Assembly (NCBI GenBank): GCA_033807695.1
Contig: CM066303.1
Span: 3,658,001-3,722,000, forward strand
Reading direction: 5' to 3'
DNA: 64,000 nt
Origin: Daedaleopsis sinensis
Taxonomy: Eukaryota > Basidiomycota > Agaricomycetes > Polyporales > Polyporaceae
The notes under the pieces were generated by a model. That model searched no databases. It was not told where the DNA came from and saw nothing but the letters and a program-made list of their open reading frames with translations. This document shows, one piece after another, positions 11,890 through 24,182 of this stretch; within the stretch, counting starts at the first letter, position 1, and every line of letters begins with the position of its first letter. The position numbers were made by a program, and so were the translations under genes.

Positions 11890-13100
11890 TGGGCGCACGT
11901 ATCGCACCGGTTACCTGCACGCGATCGTGCCGGTGTGGAGTACGGAAGTCGTGACACATACAACTCGCGGTGCCCTTAACGCGAGCGAGTTCACGTTGAA
12001 CATTTTTGAGGTGGTCGTTGCGTACTGGCTTGAACTCGACTTGGGCTTCGTCGGCGACGGTTGTTCGCCCTCTATTGTTCCTGATTGCATTCCAGATCAT
12101 CCCGGTGCTCGCGTTCATGGTGCGTGGCTGTCTTCTCTCGACGTCTTCGTCGAGCTCACTAGTTTGTCCCGCTATAGGCATGTATCCCGTGGATGACAAG
12201 TACATATTTTATCTTCCTCAAACGAGTGAGCCCGACGTCAATACCAGAGCCTCTACGCTAGCTGATCAAGGTGGGAAGGCTTGAGGAAGTCCGTGAGATT
12301 CTCGGCCGTCTGCGCTCCGAGGACGGCGCGTCGAAGCTCCGCACGCGCAACGCGAGTACGAAGACATCATTGCGAACGTCGCACTCGAGAAGGAGCACTC
12401 TAATCGCAGCGTATACGTCTCCATGTTCATCGGCCTCCACGCCGCCGGCCTCCACGTCGCGCGTCGTATGCAGCTCTCCATTTGGCTTCAAATCGTCCAA
12501 GAGTACGTACGACACCCCTTCCGACCTTCTCGTCGACCACCATCGACCGCCTCGGTCGTCGCGTCGAGCTCTGGTGGGGTGCCCTCGGCCAGGGCATCCC
12601 GCTCATCCTCGACGGCGCGTTCGCATGGCTGCTGAAGGACCACCCGGAGAAGTCGGCGAAGTATCGCCTCACGGCGGTGCGCTTCGTGTTGATGGTATGC
12701 GCGCGGTGGGGAACGCGTTTGTGTCTTCGGTTGGTTGATCGGTGCGCGTTCTCTAGTTGTGTCGGGCTTGGCGATATGGGCGCTGACAGCGCGTCGCGCG
12801 CACTCGCTCACGACTGTCAACAGACAACGGGCGGCTGACACTCCTGAACCCGGTCATGTTCGCGCGGATCGGGCAGAACACGCTGCACGTCTCCGGCACG
12901 ATCAACCTCCTGAGCATCCCGCTCGTGTGGGCGTTCTATCCCGAGACCGCGAACCGGACGGTCGAGGAGCTGGACTACCTGTTCATGAGGAAGAGCCCGT
13001 TCGTGCGTGCGGGACGAGTAAGCGAACTTATAGAAGATGAAGGAAGTGGAGGCGGAGCGGAACCGCGTGGGGGGAAGGATGGCGCTGCCGGATGCGGAGC
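11890..13100 (+). pseudogene. MFS sugar-transporter pseudogene (STL1/hexose-transporter type)
   Basis: Pieces of one sugar transporter follow each other in order on the + strand but in changing frames. They are YLHAIVPVWSTEV and LNIFEVVVAYWLEL (11,905-12,050; TM4-5 region), FLIAFQIIPVLAFMV (12,075-12,120), RLEEVREILGRLRSEDG (12,270-12,325; central loop), MFIGLHAAGLHVARRMQL (12,420-12,480), TIDRLGRRVELWWGALGQG (12,535-12,595; TM8 signature) and WAFYPETANRTVEELDYLF (12,925-12,985; the conserved PET.. C-terminus). The region that normally lies between IWLQIVQE and TIDRLGRR is missing, and the first three TM segments are not recognisable. With several frameshifts and internal deletions the gene cannot make a working permease. 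It lies between repeat A copy 1 and block D copy 1. Confidence 0.85.
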
Positions 13101-13910
13101 AGCACCACCATCGACACCTCGCACTCGCGCACGATTGCGCGTCTTCACGATCCAGACACGTCCTCGCCAAACACTGTCCCGTTTCTCGCTCAGTGTGCGT
13201 ATAACGGCGTATCCTGCATCCCCGCCACTCATGGCACCTACCTCATCACTCAGACACACACGACGTCTTCGCGGCGCACCGGCTCACAAGTATGTATATC
13301 TTCTCATCGAATATCCCACATGTCTTTGGACCCAGCCGATTTCAGCTAGAAAGTGTGACATTCACCGCTCGGATGACTGTACGTCCTGAGCGATGCTCGC
13401 GACATTGTCACACACAAGTTGTGTCATATTGGTAAGTCTAACAACCTCTTCGTGCATTAAACAAGGCGGCCTCGCAGTCTGACACGCATACATACAGCGG
13501 ACGTGCCTCACTCACGTCGTCGGATCGTGGAAATCGAACGGACGGCATCTGTCCAGTTCCTTAACGTTTATCGCGAACACCTAGGTGCTTATCCGACATC
13601 TTGAATGTTCGGTCATTCCATCTGTTCCTGTACGTTTCGCAGCCTGACACGCACGATCACTGCCAGCAGGCTCAGGGCTACCGCCGGGCGCGCTTTGTTC
13701 TGATAGCGATGAGAGAGTCGCGTTCACAGTGGCGAATAGCTCGCAACGTCTTTCGCGCCTGTTTAAACGTCTTGCGTGGCTGCTCCGTTTACGCCTCTTC
13801 CGTGACTGTATAGGCCATCCAGGGTGATTTTCTTGAACTCAGCATTTACGAACCGACAACACTACAGTGTAGGCACTGTCGAATTCTGACGTGCGTGCGC
13901 GAATTAAGTC
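13085..13910 (+). repeat. Block D, copy 1
   Basis: This stretch aligns with 28,440-29,160. Shared landmarks are CGACACCTCGCACTCGC, TTCACGATCC(A/G)GACAC, CGCTCAGTGTGCGTA, GGCTCACAAGTA and CTGACACGCATACATACAGC, plus a segment reading GAACACCTAGGTG / GAATACCTGGGTG. GT..AG pairs at comparable places suggest a decayed spliced gene, but I cannot name it and no long ORF is conserved between the copies. Confidence 0.55.
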
Positions 13911-14533
13911 TCGGCATTGCACTCTAGATGATAGATGAAGAGACTGATTTGGATGCAGTCATTGCATCTCGGCGGTTCAAATTCCATTCAAAGATGCCGC
14001 TATTCACGTCACAGATTACTACTCGAGCTCGAAGCTCGTATTGCTTAAACCCCGCGCCATCTTTCGTGCTCTCACTCACCGAATCTGGATCCTCATGCTT
14101 GCCAACGCCAGCCTTTCCCCACAAGCCTTCCGCTGCCCGTTTCTCGAAGCCCGGCCATAAATCTTGCTTCTGCTCTATCCGACGGTCACCGAACCGCTTT
14201 CGACACACAGTCAGGGTCACGACTGACATACGCGCTCATTTAAGTGCCCAAGCGCACTAGTCCACCTTCCCTAGCTGTTATACTTGACAGTTCTTCCAGT
14301 ATCGTGTTCAGAATTGACGTGACACAGTGATGAATTTTGCATGTGGTCTATAGCAGGTACTCAACGGCCAATCACGGTGGCCTGAGGCACGAACGAGGCC
14401 GGCGTGGTGAGCACTACTATATAGGCCCACTGATCTCGAGTCCCAACGGGTCACCCAGCCCTCGAGTTACATTTTCCCTCTGCAAGTTTCGAGTCATCTG
14501 TTCTACCACGCTTCTTCACGCTTCTCCGGAGTT
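13911..14533. other. Intergenic stretch upstream of DUF6535 paralogue 2
   Basis: I see no gene here. A 110-codon open frame at 13,928-14,260 has no recognisable motif. The final 150 bases before the ATG at 14,534 are pyrimidine-rich (CTTCTTCACGCTTCTCC), as expected for a fungal 5' leader. Unlike the other paralogues, no clear copy of block U is present. Confidence 0.4.
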
Positions 14534-16901
14534 ATGACAGATGTCGGCGATGGGCCTACAGGGGCCTCATCTAGGAGCCTACCTGAAGCCCTGTTGAAAG
14601 AGTTGCCGTATTACCAGGTACGTACATCAGCAAGATTACTACTACCTCATCCCCCACTGATCACATACGAATTTGCATTATTCGCAGACGTCCAAAGTGC
14701 CAACAATGCAAGTATGTACTTGAAGGTGATATATGTCCCTTATCGTCTCTGATTGAGCTTTAGGAACGTTGGGAGCGAAGACGGCGAGTCCATTCGGGAC
14801 TGAAAACCGACTCGTCCACCGTGACTCAAGCGCCGGCGGCGACGGCGGCGACGGCGGCTGCAGACACTCAAGATCCCAGAAACGTTATGGCCGATCTGGT
14901 CAAGACGCACACTACCGAGATGGTTGACCGGTGGAACAGAGAAATGGACACTCTCCTTGTCTACGTACGTCACGGGTTTGTGAACTTTGCGAGTCACACA
15001 TTGATGTCTTCGGCAACAGGCGGCTCTATTCTCAGCAATATTGACCGCGTTCAATGTCCAGTCATACCCCCTCCTCAAACCATCTGCGCCTGATCCCGTT
15101 TTAGCGACCATGCTACAGATCTCTGCCCAGCTTGATAGCTTCACAGTTTCTCTACCACTTGTGAACTCCACGCGGCCTTCATCCTCCCTCGAAGTAGCTT
15201 CACCGTCCTCCGCCCCACGATGGGTTGTGCGCCTCAACATACTATGGTTCTCTAGCCTCGTTCTCAGTCTATCCGCTGCATCCGGAGCTATTATGGTGAA
15301 GCAATGGCTCAACGAATTTCAAACCGGCTTGTCGGGATCGTCTACGCGGACTTCTTACACTCGTCAACACCGATTCAATAGCTTGAGAAAATGGCAGGTG
15401 GCAGGAATCATTGCGCTACTCCCCGTCCTTCTACAGTTCGCCCTTGCCTTGTTCCTTGCCGGCATTTTGGTACTTTTGTGGAGCTACGATGACGTTGTTG
15501 CCACTGTTGTATCTGTACTCGTCGCAATTCTGGCCGTTGTCAGTCTTGCTTCTGTTGTCCTTCCGGCGCTCACTCCCGACTGCTGTTACATATCTCCACT
15601 GTCTATTGGGACGGGCGCCATCTTCCGTCTCCTCATTGAAGGTTGTGAATATGGATTTAGACGGATCTCCAAATTCAAAAAGGCCCGCCCCCACAGTGAG
15701 TCCACATAGGGCTAGTCCTGGATACACAAAACGAACACTCACACGCTCTGTGCCAGTCAATGTTACCGTCGATCCAGGCCATAATAACAGATTCTACTCC
15801 TGGATAACAAAATATCTTACCGCAGCAAGAATACCTGTACCAGTGAAGGAGTTCCACTACATTCCGGGCAAAAAAGATGCTCTAGAAGTGGACATTGCGG
15901 TCACAGCTTATACCACTCGCATGGACCCCGCGACACTCTCCAAAACGGCTCCTGTGCTTACAAAGTTCACTGCCATCTCTCGCTTCTTCCGTCAGGTGAA
16001 GACTCAGTTGGACAAAAAGCACTTACGTTGGGAGCTCGTGATACGCGAAGGTGACATATCCAATGATGTGTTGCTTGACGCCTTCATTGCCGTCACATCT
16101 GCAGCCATCGACGAAGACGACGCCTCGAACCATTTTGCCCGCGGAAACGACTATAGGTTCTGGTGGCTCCAGTTAGCAAACATTTTGGATGGCGAGGAAC
16201 GCAAGGGGCGGCTGGACGACGTGGTCATAGATTTGTCATGCGCAATCGTAGCCCTTCAAGCGATGACTCCAAGTCGAGAAATGGATTACCAGTTTCGCTT
16301 CCTATTCCAGTTCGTTGAGGCGGTAAAGGGCCCGACTCTCGACGAGCCTCTCAGTCCCCTAGCTTCCTATTGCGGTGAGTGCCAGTCAGATGGTATATAC
16401 AACTGGTGGAGCTCAATGTCTTATTTGCCGTGACTAGTTCTAGAGGCTGCGACTAAGAGGCTTACCCGCCTTGAACAGTTGCTACCGACGGATATGCCAA
16501 GACGCACAACACACAGTTTTGGTTCATTATTTGATGATTACAGTTTGGCGCTTTCCTTACTTCTTCATGCCACTCTACACCGCAAACATCTGAGCCAGGC
16601 TGCGCTTAGAAACACCGCGCAAGACCATCTGGAATCCTACACAAGCAGGCTTCGTTCTCTCTCACAGCCTGACTTGAAATATCGCAGTTTGGGCAGTGTC
16701 GAACGCGTCGTTCAAGCGCTTCTCCTTTACTCGGACAAGCCTAAGGATCGCCAGGTACAGCTGTCTTCATCCGGAGCAGAGGAGTTAAATACTTTCGTCG
16801 ACCGGTACGAGGCCCTGTATGGCGAGTCAGATGCCAGGAACCTGCATGTGAAGTGGATCCGCACGCAACGCCCTCAGCATCAAACATTTGCCATTGTGTA
16901 G
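14534..16901 (+). CDS. DUF6535 membrane protein, paralogue 2 (intact, most divergent)
   Basis: My exon model is 14534-14617, 14688-14711, 14764-14964, 15020-15695, 15757-16374 and 16444-16901, totalling 2,061 nt or 686 residues. All introns are 52-70 nt GT..AG and the phases agree. The N-terminal 103 residues include an Ala/Thr-rich patch and end in EMDTLLVY. Residues from 104 read AALFSAILTAFNVQSY. VVRLNILWFSSLVLSLSAAS is followed by the family hallmark MVKQWL, and two further hydrophobic segments follow (VLLQFALALFLAGILVLLW and a Val-rich segment ending VLPAL). TPDCCYISP after the last membrane span is also conserved in the paralogues. The C-terminal part is much diverged from paralogues 1, 4 and 6 and lacks their Pro/Ser-rich last exon. 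The function of the family is not known. This copy lies alone, without flanking S or B blocks, so it probably predates the recent duplications. Confidence 0.85.
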
Positions 16902-18480
16902 ACCAGGTCGGTATTGGCACTCGATTAATTACGAGAAATTCTCATACTAACTGTCATGATATCAGCCTTCATCATGATAGGGCCCAACGTTAGCACACTG
17001 CACCCCTGCTACCTAACGACACTCGATACCTACACCGTTCCATGATCTGCGCTGCTGCCCGTGGTCGCTACTGCTTTGGGAAATGTGTTCGATGAGTCAC
17101 AGTCGCGTACTCTATAGACCCCGCCGGGTGGTCGGTTCCAACAGACCAATAAACGACTTCTACTGTATTCCACATTTTCCCCTATTTCCATTTCCTATGC
17201 TCAAGTTTGTACCTACCTCACTCCCTCGTACCCACGGCTCAACCTCGCTCGTACGCACCTGTCTTGCCAAGTCAGCTTTCATCGCTCTCGTACATCTCTC
17301 TCGCAGGCCGCCGCCTACTGCCTATTCTATCATGATGGCCACACAGCTTGCCACTTCCCGCACCACATCCACTGGCTCTCATCACGCGGCTATTTGTCAC
17401 GGTGGTTCTCGCATCCTGGAGCCCGACTTGTTCAAAAACGTAATTCTGGGGGCAGCTTCGTGTACTCGCGCTTTTTCGCTCACCTAGAAACGTTATATAG
17501 CTATCTATTCACTTCCGAGCATCCGACTCTCCTGCCGTATACAATCTATCAATATTATGGACCTGCTCAGAGACTCCGAACCCGGCCCTCATGCTGCTCG
17601 ATTCGTCGCAGTCCCTCGCGTAAGTCAAGATTGTAGGGCATATGGTGGTCAGACACTCATAGCCAGACTCGTCTATTAGTGCTCCGACTCTGTGTATCAT
17701 TTGACGGATGAGAGCGAACCGTTGGAAAAGACCACTTCCGTAACCATTTCCCCAAACCTCTTCACGTGTTCTGTCGCTTCACTGTCGAGGTCTCCATTGG
17801 GAACTTATGTCACCCTTGCATATCGATGCCAAACCTACGAATACATCCACATGCCATGGTACAGGAGCCTCAGCACGTTGGGCGGGTATAGTAGGACCGA
17901 CCATCGCAGTATCCAGCGGACTCACGTCTTCAAAGTTCAGCGGCTGTAATACGACCAGAGTGGATTGCCTAGATGTAGCCCGCCGGCAGGTACACGCCCG
18001 GAGAAGTCAGTGTTTGAAAGTGTACTGACTTCAACTCCCTACGCGTCGACGAGGCGGCGAGAGTTTGTCACGAAGTCCTCGGAAGGAATCGGTCGTGCTA
18101 TGCGGCCCTATCTCATGCGAGTGACCGTGTGTACACCGTGACGCCTCAGTTAGCCCCACTCATCGAGGACGCAGCGGTGTAAACTGCATATATTGTAGGT
18201 TGCTATGGAAGCTTGTGGTCAACCTTCCGTTCAGCAACCATCGACGAGCACAGGGGTATGAGCGAGTGACCCGCGCACGGCGGTCGGATGTGATTCATGT
18301 GAACTGTGAACATGAAGTGGCAGAGTCACAGCTTCAAGTTGGTTGGGTGGTAATTTTTGTGAGCCTTGAAAGTATTTTCTTATGTAATGGAGGCAGGGAT
18401 CAAGAGAGACCTAGAATTAGAAAGACGACGAGGAGGAGGCGAAAGTTGTAGCACAACTTCAGGCCGCTTTATAGTTCTCA
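16902..18480. other. Intergenic stretch, no supported gene
   Basis: Only short open frames are present, none with a recognisable domain. A possible short first exon, beginning MMATQ at 17,331 and followed by GTAATT, is not supported further downstream. Positions 18,225-18,415 resemble 24,735-24,880 (shared GAGCACAGGG.TATGAGCGAG and GATGGAGGCAG..ATCAAGAGAGAC-type segments), a small dispersed repeat of unknown nature. Confidence 0.4.
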
Positions 18481-20940
18481 TCGTGGATGGGCACTACTGT
18501 GGGCTGGAGAGGTGAGCGCAATTGCGGAGATTCCGGTGCGTGCGTCTCTCGGTGCCATTTCGCGGGCGCATGCCATGTCAGCGTCCAGACAGCCCATCCC
18601 GACACACCCGTTGCGCTGCACTGAGTGCGTTATGCACTTGTGAGGATGCGCACGCACCTTCTGTGCGACAATCAAATCCGCACGAGTTATATATTTGGTA
18701 CGAGCTCTCAGCTGCCGGATTACATGCTTGGGCCCTGCGTACCTGCGTACGGGAAGGCAGACCTGGCAGGGTGTCGTATCTTGCCCATTTCGCAGAGGAC
18801 CCGGAGATGAAGATGGACATGATCCGCCTCCAGGACCGCGTGCGAGCGGAGAGCCTGTACATGCGTATGGCCGTGTCGCGAGCCGTGAAAGATGTAGTCC
18901 TCGTGACGGCGATCTCCTGGTGCTTGCGTGCGGTGCCCTATTCCGAGTCCCAGTGTGGCCCCGCCGACGCATCCGGAGTCCGTTTCCGGATAGGTTATGC
19001 AAGTCTGTGAAGCCTCAAATGAGCGCACGCACGTCCTGCCAGTGCGTGGCGGCGCATCCCGCACATCTCATCCTCGATATGTGCAGGATGCGCCCCGACC
19101 TGCGCTCGTACCTGTCGGGTTTCGCTCCTGGTGTTGAGCGCAGCCGAGCCCGTGCGGATAGTGTACAAGCAAATGGTGTCGCATCGCGAACCGTAACGGA
19201 TGTGTCGAGCGTTGTCCTGTCATGACGACCTCCTGGTGATCCACACAGATACGGTACCTGGCGCCGATGCATTCGGCGTCGGATTCCCGGGTCGGTCTTG
19301 CGAAAGTCTACGGGATGCTCAAATGAGGCCAATCGCACGCGTGCGGTCTCCCGCATGGCGGCGCGTCCTGCACATATCGCCCTGAGGACGAGATGTGCAG
19401 GATGTGCCTGCTAGTGCGGGATCTGCGTTCGTACGTGCACCTGTTAGCCTGTCGCGGTCGGCCGGTGTCCAGAAGGACACAATACCAGTTCCCTAGGCAT
19501 CACGCATGCAGCACGCGTGGGCGGATATTCGACGGGGTTTCTGGCACCGTGCAAGACATGTCTGTGTGCACCGGACGAGTTCATAACGAGATGAGCAGGA
19601 TGCGCTTGCGGGGCTGTGTTCGTACACGTACCTGTGGGCTTTCTCGCGTTCGGCTGGTGTCCAGATGGGTATGGTACTGAGTTCCGCAGAAATCGAGGAG
19701 ATGCTGATGCGCATGACACGCGTGCAGCACGCGTTTTGAGAGCACGCGAGAGCATACGGAGAGGGGAGGGAATGACGCGCGTCGAGGACACGTCGATGGG
19801 TTGGATGCGTACGGCACGCGAGTTTGGGTACGTCGCGGACCCGTTCAAGCGCATGGAGCGTGTAAAAAACGCGCTCGGCGAGGGGGTTTGTTCACTTCCA
19901 GGGAGCCGGGAGACGAGTTCATGCGCACGGAGCGCATGCGACAACTGTGCCTGGCGGTGTGCATGCGCGCATCATACGCGTGCGCTTTCTCCTGTTCAAG
20001 GTGTAACGTGTATGTGCAGCGAATGCAAGAGCACGGACTCACTGAACCGGACCACACCTACACTGTGTGTCCCTCGTTCGCTCAGGTCATTCCGGAAGGT
20101 TCATCTACGTCCTTTCTCCGAGGGCACCGGCCGGGCAGGCGCAGGTGCGAGGGGACGCGCAGAGAGCGTTGCACAAGGGCAGAGGAGTCTACTGGAACCA
20201 GTCGCGCACAGACTCGGAGGGAGTGAGTGCAGGAGAGGATGCAGGCGGCGGCGGCGGACACGGGAGGAGCACGAGCGAGAGCGCCCGATGCGCGTCATCG
20301 ACTCTGCCGCAAGCGCCGAACAGGATTAACGGCGCCTACAGACTACTCCATCTTCGTTTCTGTGTCGTCTCTATCCTTGCGTATCCTCCCTATCAGGCTG
20401 CAGCCTTTACTGCTCTGCTCGTTACGACCGCTTGTGCTTGTCACCCATAGCACTCGTCCTCGCTCTCGCCCCTCTTGACTCACTCGACTCCCTCGACGCG
20501 TCCCTCTTGCGACTACTGACCCTATGCGCATTTCGCCCCCGCCTCCCTGGAGACCACTGGAGTGCAACTCACGGTTGTCTGCGCCGATGCACCAGGTAAG
20601 TGACGTGTTCGCAGCCTCTAGATTCACCCACACACTGTGTACATCGTACCCAATATATGCAGCTGTCCCTCGTCTCGCCCGTCTATCTGCTTCTCTCTGT
20701 GCCTGTATGCATGTCAGTCCTGCCTTGTGTATGTACAGTACCATCTGGACGACTCTGCCGTACTCTGATCTGCACTCCGGGCCTCAGTAATCCTCTCTCC
20801 ATGATTCGTATCTCTGACACCCGTGAATATCTAGCTCCCTCCCTCGCTGGCAATACGCGCAAGACCCTAGCAGCCCTCGCAAACAAGAGCCCCCATCCGC
20901 TCGTGACCACCTCATTCTTATTAGGCTCACTTCAAATCTA
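18480..20940 (+). repeat. Composite repeat A, copy 2 (uninterrupted)
   Basis: This is the only contiguous copy. It joins the part found at 5.7-7.6 and 48.5-49.9 kb directly to the part found at 9.9-11.4 and 51.6-52.4 kb. The join lies near 19,765 (GAGAGGGGAGGGAATGACGC). It holds the longest surviving protein-like reading of the repeat, a 162-codon frame ending at 19,010 that contains VSYLAHFAEDPEMKMDMIRL. The tandem units follow at 19,050-19,750. A second reading follows at 19,770-19,860 (RVEDTSMGWMRTARE, then VADPFKRMERV), shared with copy 3 (RVEDALMLTGRV, VADTFKRMERD). It may derive from a fast-decaying gene or from an unidentified element. Confidence 0.65.
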
Positions 20941-21959
20941 TTACCATCGAGTACGGTAAGTTCGACCCCTCCCCACAACTCGTCCCAGCTCAACCGCATC
21001 CCGTACTGAGTTCACTGTGAGCAGATATCGATTCCGCGTTTCACCATCAATGACGCTCCAGCGTGTGTGCGATCTGGTCACATCGTCGGCCTCCGAGCAA
21101 TCCGACATATCCTTGCTCTCACTGCTCTCGGCTGCCACTCATCTTGCGCCTGAGCGCAGAAACTTTACGCACGGCTCTCGCGGCGGTTGTGACCCCGCCC
21201 TGTTCAAGTTCCTCGACGACTCCGAATGGTTTAATACTCTACTAAAGGACCGCACCTCAGTGCTTAGCTCGCGCTCTTCTTCGCAACTCGCTCTAGGACT
21301 GGCGGTCACCGCAAAGGAGAACCCTAATGCGCTCGTGTACACCTCGCATGCAGGAGGCTTACTCCCGCCTTCGTTCTCCCGCCTTCGTTCTTGTGGGTAT
21401 GGCACGTTTCTTCCCTTCTGCACAACTCTCCGCAAGGCTCTGTCCCACAAGTGAGTAACCTCCGTCTATCCAAGTGCTACGCTGCAAATATACCAAATAT
21501 CTTACAGTCCTCATCAGACCTGCTAAGGACTCGAGTGCACCTCATCGGCAGCATACTGGTCCGTCCTCTCGCCAGCACGTCTCTGCCGCTCGTCTTTCCG
21601 ATCAGGAGCCGACGCCCTTCCGGACACCATCTCTCCGTCCCATGCTCGCGACGGCCGCAACGGCTACGGTGCCTTGCTGCGTCTGCGACGCGTTCCAGGC
21701 GGGAGCAGTAGGCATCGGTGATCCTTCTCATAAATCAGTATCCCCCGGACGTCCCCGACGACGCATGATACCGCCTGGCTGTGATATCCTATCTTCAGGT
21801 GTTCAACGATGCGCGAGGATGTCGCCGGCGCCCGCAACTCGCCTACGAAATATAATCGAGACATTTCACACACCATACGCCCGACCGCTCTCTCATCGCG
21901 ACGGCCCTCAAGGCTCGTGCATACCGCTAGCCCCGGAGTTGGCCATAGCGCTCGCTACG
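20941..21959. other. Spacer between repeat A copy 2 and block U copy 3
   Basis: A 145-codon open frame at 21,017-21,454 begins MSRYRFRVSPSMTLQRVCDL and contains SDISLLSLLSAATHL. The pattern is loosely like basidiomycete F-box-type leucine-rich text, but no defining motif is present and I make no assignment. The remainder has only short, unsupported frames. Confidence 0.35.
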
Positions 21960-23069
21960 ATCCTTTGGACCGTCTCTAGCGGCTTTCGTGATATCGTTCA
22001 CGCATGGAGAGTCAGTATCTACGTTTCTCGCACCTAAATCCGAGTACTGACGGTGTTTATAGAGGACGCGCACAGGGCGCCCGGCCAGCGCGACACTGCG
22101 ACGGACACAGATTTTGATGAGTCAAGACGTCGTTCACGGGAGAGGACAGATCCGGAACTCATCGCTCGACTCTTGTGGGTTTCGAAGGACCTCTCTGGTG
22201 CGTTGTGATTTAGATATATGCGTGTGAGACTGACCAATACTGCACAGACGTCCGGTAGCTGAGCAGTCAAATTGTCGCTGTCTCCCCCCTGCACGCCATC
22301 TTTGCTAGTATGCTGCACAGCACATGAGTCGACGTGACTATCCCCGGCCTGGTGAGCTGACAACTTAAAATAACCTTCGCTGTCCGTCGCCCGCATCCAC
22401 TGACCTCGATCGCTGTACGTGCTGAATTCAGTGCGCGCCCGCCTCCACACTCCGCCGAGAATGGACAGCGGATTACGTGCGCCGCGCATCGCTACTCACC
22501 AGACGCCTTCGTCCCCTGCAAGCACGCATGCGACCGCAACCGCAACCGCAACCGCAACCGCGACCGCAACTGCAACCGCGTCGAGCCGCATACATCGTGC
22601 TCGAAGAGAAGGACCCGCCCGCAATCAAGGCGACGTGCTCATGGGTCCACAATATCCCGCCGACCCGGAGCACCCGGAGCACATCCCCCTCCTTACCTTG
22701 AGCATTCGTGGACCGGAGACACAGCTGAGAACGTATGTCCATGTATGGTACCGGTCATACCAGCGGGAGGATTCCGTGGGGCCCAGCTCCGTGCGTGACT
22801 CCCCTGTGCAACTTGACAGCACACGTGGTGGCTGGATTCCTCGTGGTGGCTCTTAAAGTGTGGCGAAGGCGGGGAAGGGGACTGGTGGCCGAGCTTCTCT
22901 GTCGCATTCGGCAGAAGCCAGTGGACTGTAGACATGAGGGTGTACCCACCATCGTGCATGCTTGATGCGCATAGCTGACATATGTATGTGCTCTGCCCGC
23001 TTCCTGCATCTGCACCGTCCCCGGAAGCTGAGTGTTGACAATCGCACGATCCCCGACAACGTCTCCGCT
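21960..23069 (+). repeat. Upstream block U with 5' flank of DUF6535 pseudogene 3
   Basis: It is colinear with 36,790-37,990. Shared pieces are the 22,060 exon-like block, CTGTCCGTCGC, a reading GPARNQGD.LMG.QYPA.PEH (22,615-22,690 and 37,525-37,600), CGTGGTGGCTGGATTCCTCGTGGTGG-type text (22,824) and GACATATGTA(T/C)GTGC near 22,980. A short hydrophobic reading, HVV.GFLVVA..VWRR.G, is conserved at protein level in both copies and could be part of a lost gene. Confidence 0.55.
22526..22582 (+). repeat. CAACCG hexanucleotide microsatellite
   Basis: GCAACC/GCGACC units repeat about nine times with few changes. In one frame they encode alternating Ala-Thr. The duplicated locus at 37,475-37,505 has only about three units, so the array expanded here or contracted there after duplication. 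Confidence 0.85.
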
Positions 23070-23826
23070 ATGTCAGATCTCGTACCGCCACACTTCACAG
23101 CAGCACAATTCTCCACCACATCTGCAGAGCCGATTCACGACTTGGAAATTGTCCGTGGAGATGCATGTGGTGAAGGGCCCGGGGGTGCTACCGCCGTACG
23201 TAGATACTCTCGTGGTCTCTGTGGTCAGGGTGGCTAATCGGTATACGCCTAGGATGAACATACCTTACCGGACGTTACAGAGCCGCCGCCGCCTTTTCCT
23301 GAAGATAGGAAGGTACAAAGGGTGGAGGTAATCTGCGCATCAAACTCAGTTGCATATAAGTTACTCACCATTGAACAGGACCTGTGGGTAGAGTGGCAAA
23401 GCTCATTCCCCGAAGGCCCGCAATCTGAATCGACGAGATCAGTGGCGCAGCCCGAGGTAGCGCAAATGTCCAGCGAAGAAATGCCGGCGGACGACTGTTG
23501 GAGCGAGGACATGGGCACTCTGCTGGTATACGTGAGTGGTATTGCCTTTTTAAAGAAAGAGTATATGACAGCCCGTCAACTCCTTGCTACCCAGGCCGGC
23601 TTGTTCTCAGCTGTTCTTGTGGCGTTCGCCGTCGATTCGTACGAGCCCCTCTCTATTCTGGCACAGGTTAATATCCTTACTACTCTCCCGCAGATATCGG
23701 TGCAGCGGATTTGTCTCACTGTGAATGTCCCCCTCGGGAACCCGACGCATTGTCGATCGTCCCTGCATTTGTAAATTGTCGTCGCTGTGATCAAGTAGTG
23801 GCTGGCCACGTACCATGCATCAATAG
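23070..23826 (+). pseudogene. DUF6535 pseudogene 3 (truncated)
   Basis: The start context CTCCGCTATGTCAGA matches paralogue 6. Exon-like parts are 23070-23195, a second ending at 23,328 (VQRVE), and a third reading W...W.EDMGTLLVY up to 23,531. The third is followed by an intron and AGLFSAVLVAFAVDSYEPL. The gene then reads TLPQISVQ......TVNVPLGNPTH, and about 120 bases expected next are missing (the segment holding the first membrane span). After the deletion the hallmark KQWLA appears as AAG-TAG-TGG-CTG-GCC, a stop in place of Gln, and similarity ends at GCATCAAT (23,826). The protein would lack all membrane spans. The same deletion, stop and end point occur in pseudogene 5. Confidence 0.85.
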
Positions 23827-24182
23827 GAGTCAACGGCGAAATTGCGCTCGCGTAGTACCTAAGTTTCGCGAGTCGAGCTCCATCTGCATGGGCAACATCA
23901 ATTGACGCAAACGCGCTGACGATGGGCGAGTCCCTTCGTTCGTGCTCCCTCTCCGCCTCTCCGCCTCCATGAGCTCCGCCGCCCTGACGCACTGCCCGCT
24001 CGCAATCGAAGAGGTTCTCTACCCCAAGTGCGCGGCGCGCGATAGCTCTAAGCTACGACGCATGCTGCGCGTGCGGGGGCCAAGGGGGCTGCCCTCTCTG
24101 ACGTTCGTCTTACTGGAAGCGGCGTGCGTTCTACGACGCGCTCTCGTGTGCGGAGGGCACCGGCTTTGGCATGAATCTCACA

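Noticed and set aside
11684..12205. 173-codon minus-strand frame
   Set aside because: The + strand of the same region carries recognisable sugar-transporter fragments. The minus frame has no motif.
14740..15312. 190-codon minus-strand frame
   Set aside because: It is opposite the confirmed exons of DUF6535 paralogue 2.
19050..19750. Regular repeats in repeat A considered as a CRISPR-like array
   Set aside because: The units are long (about 200-300 bases), degenerate and without constant spacers, and the genome is eukaryotic.
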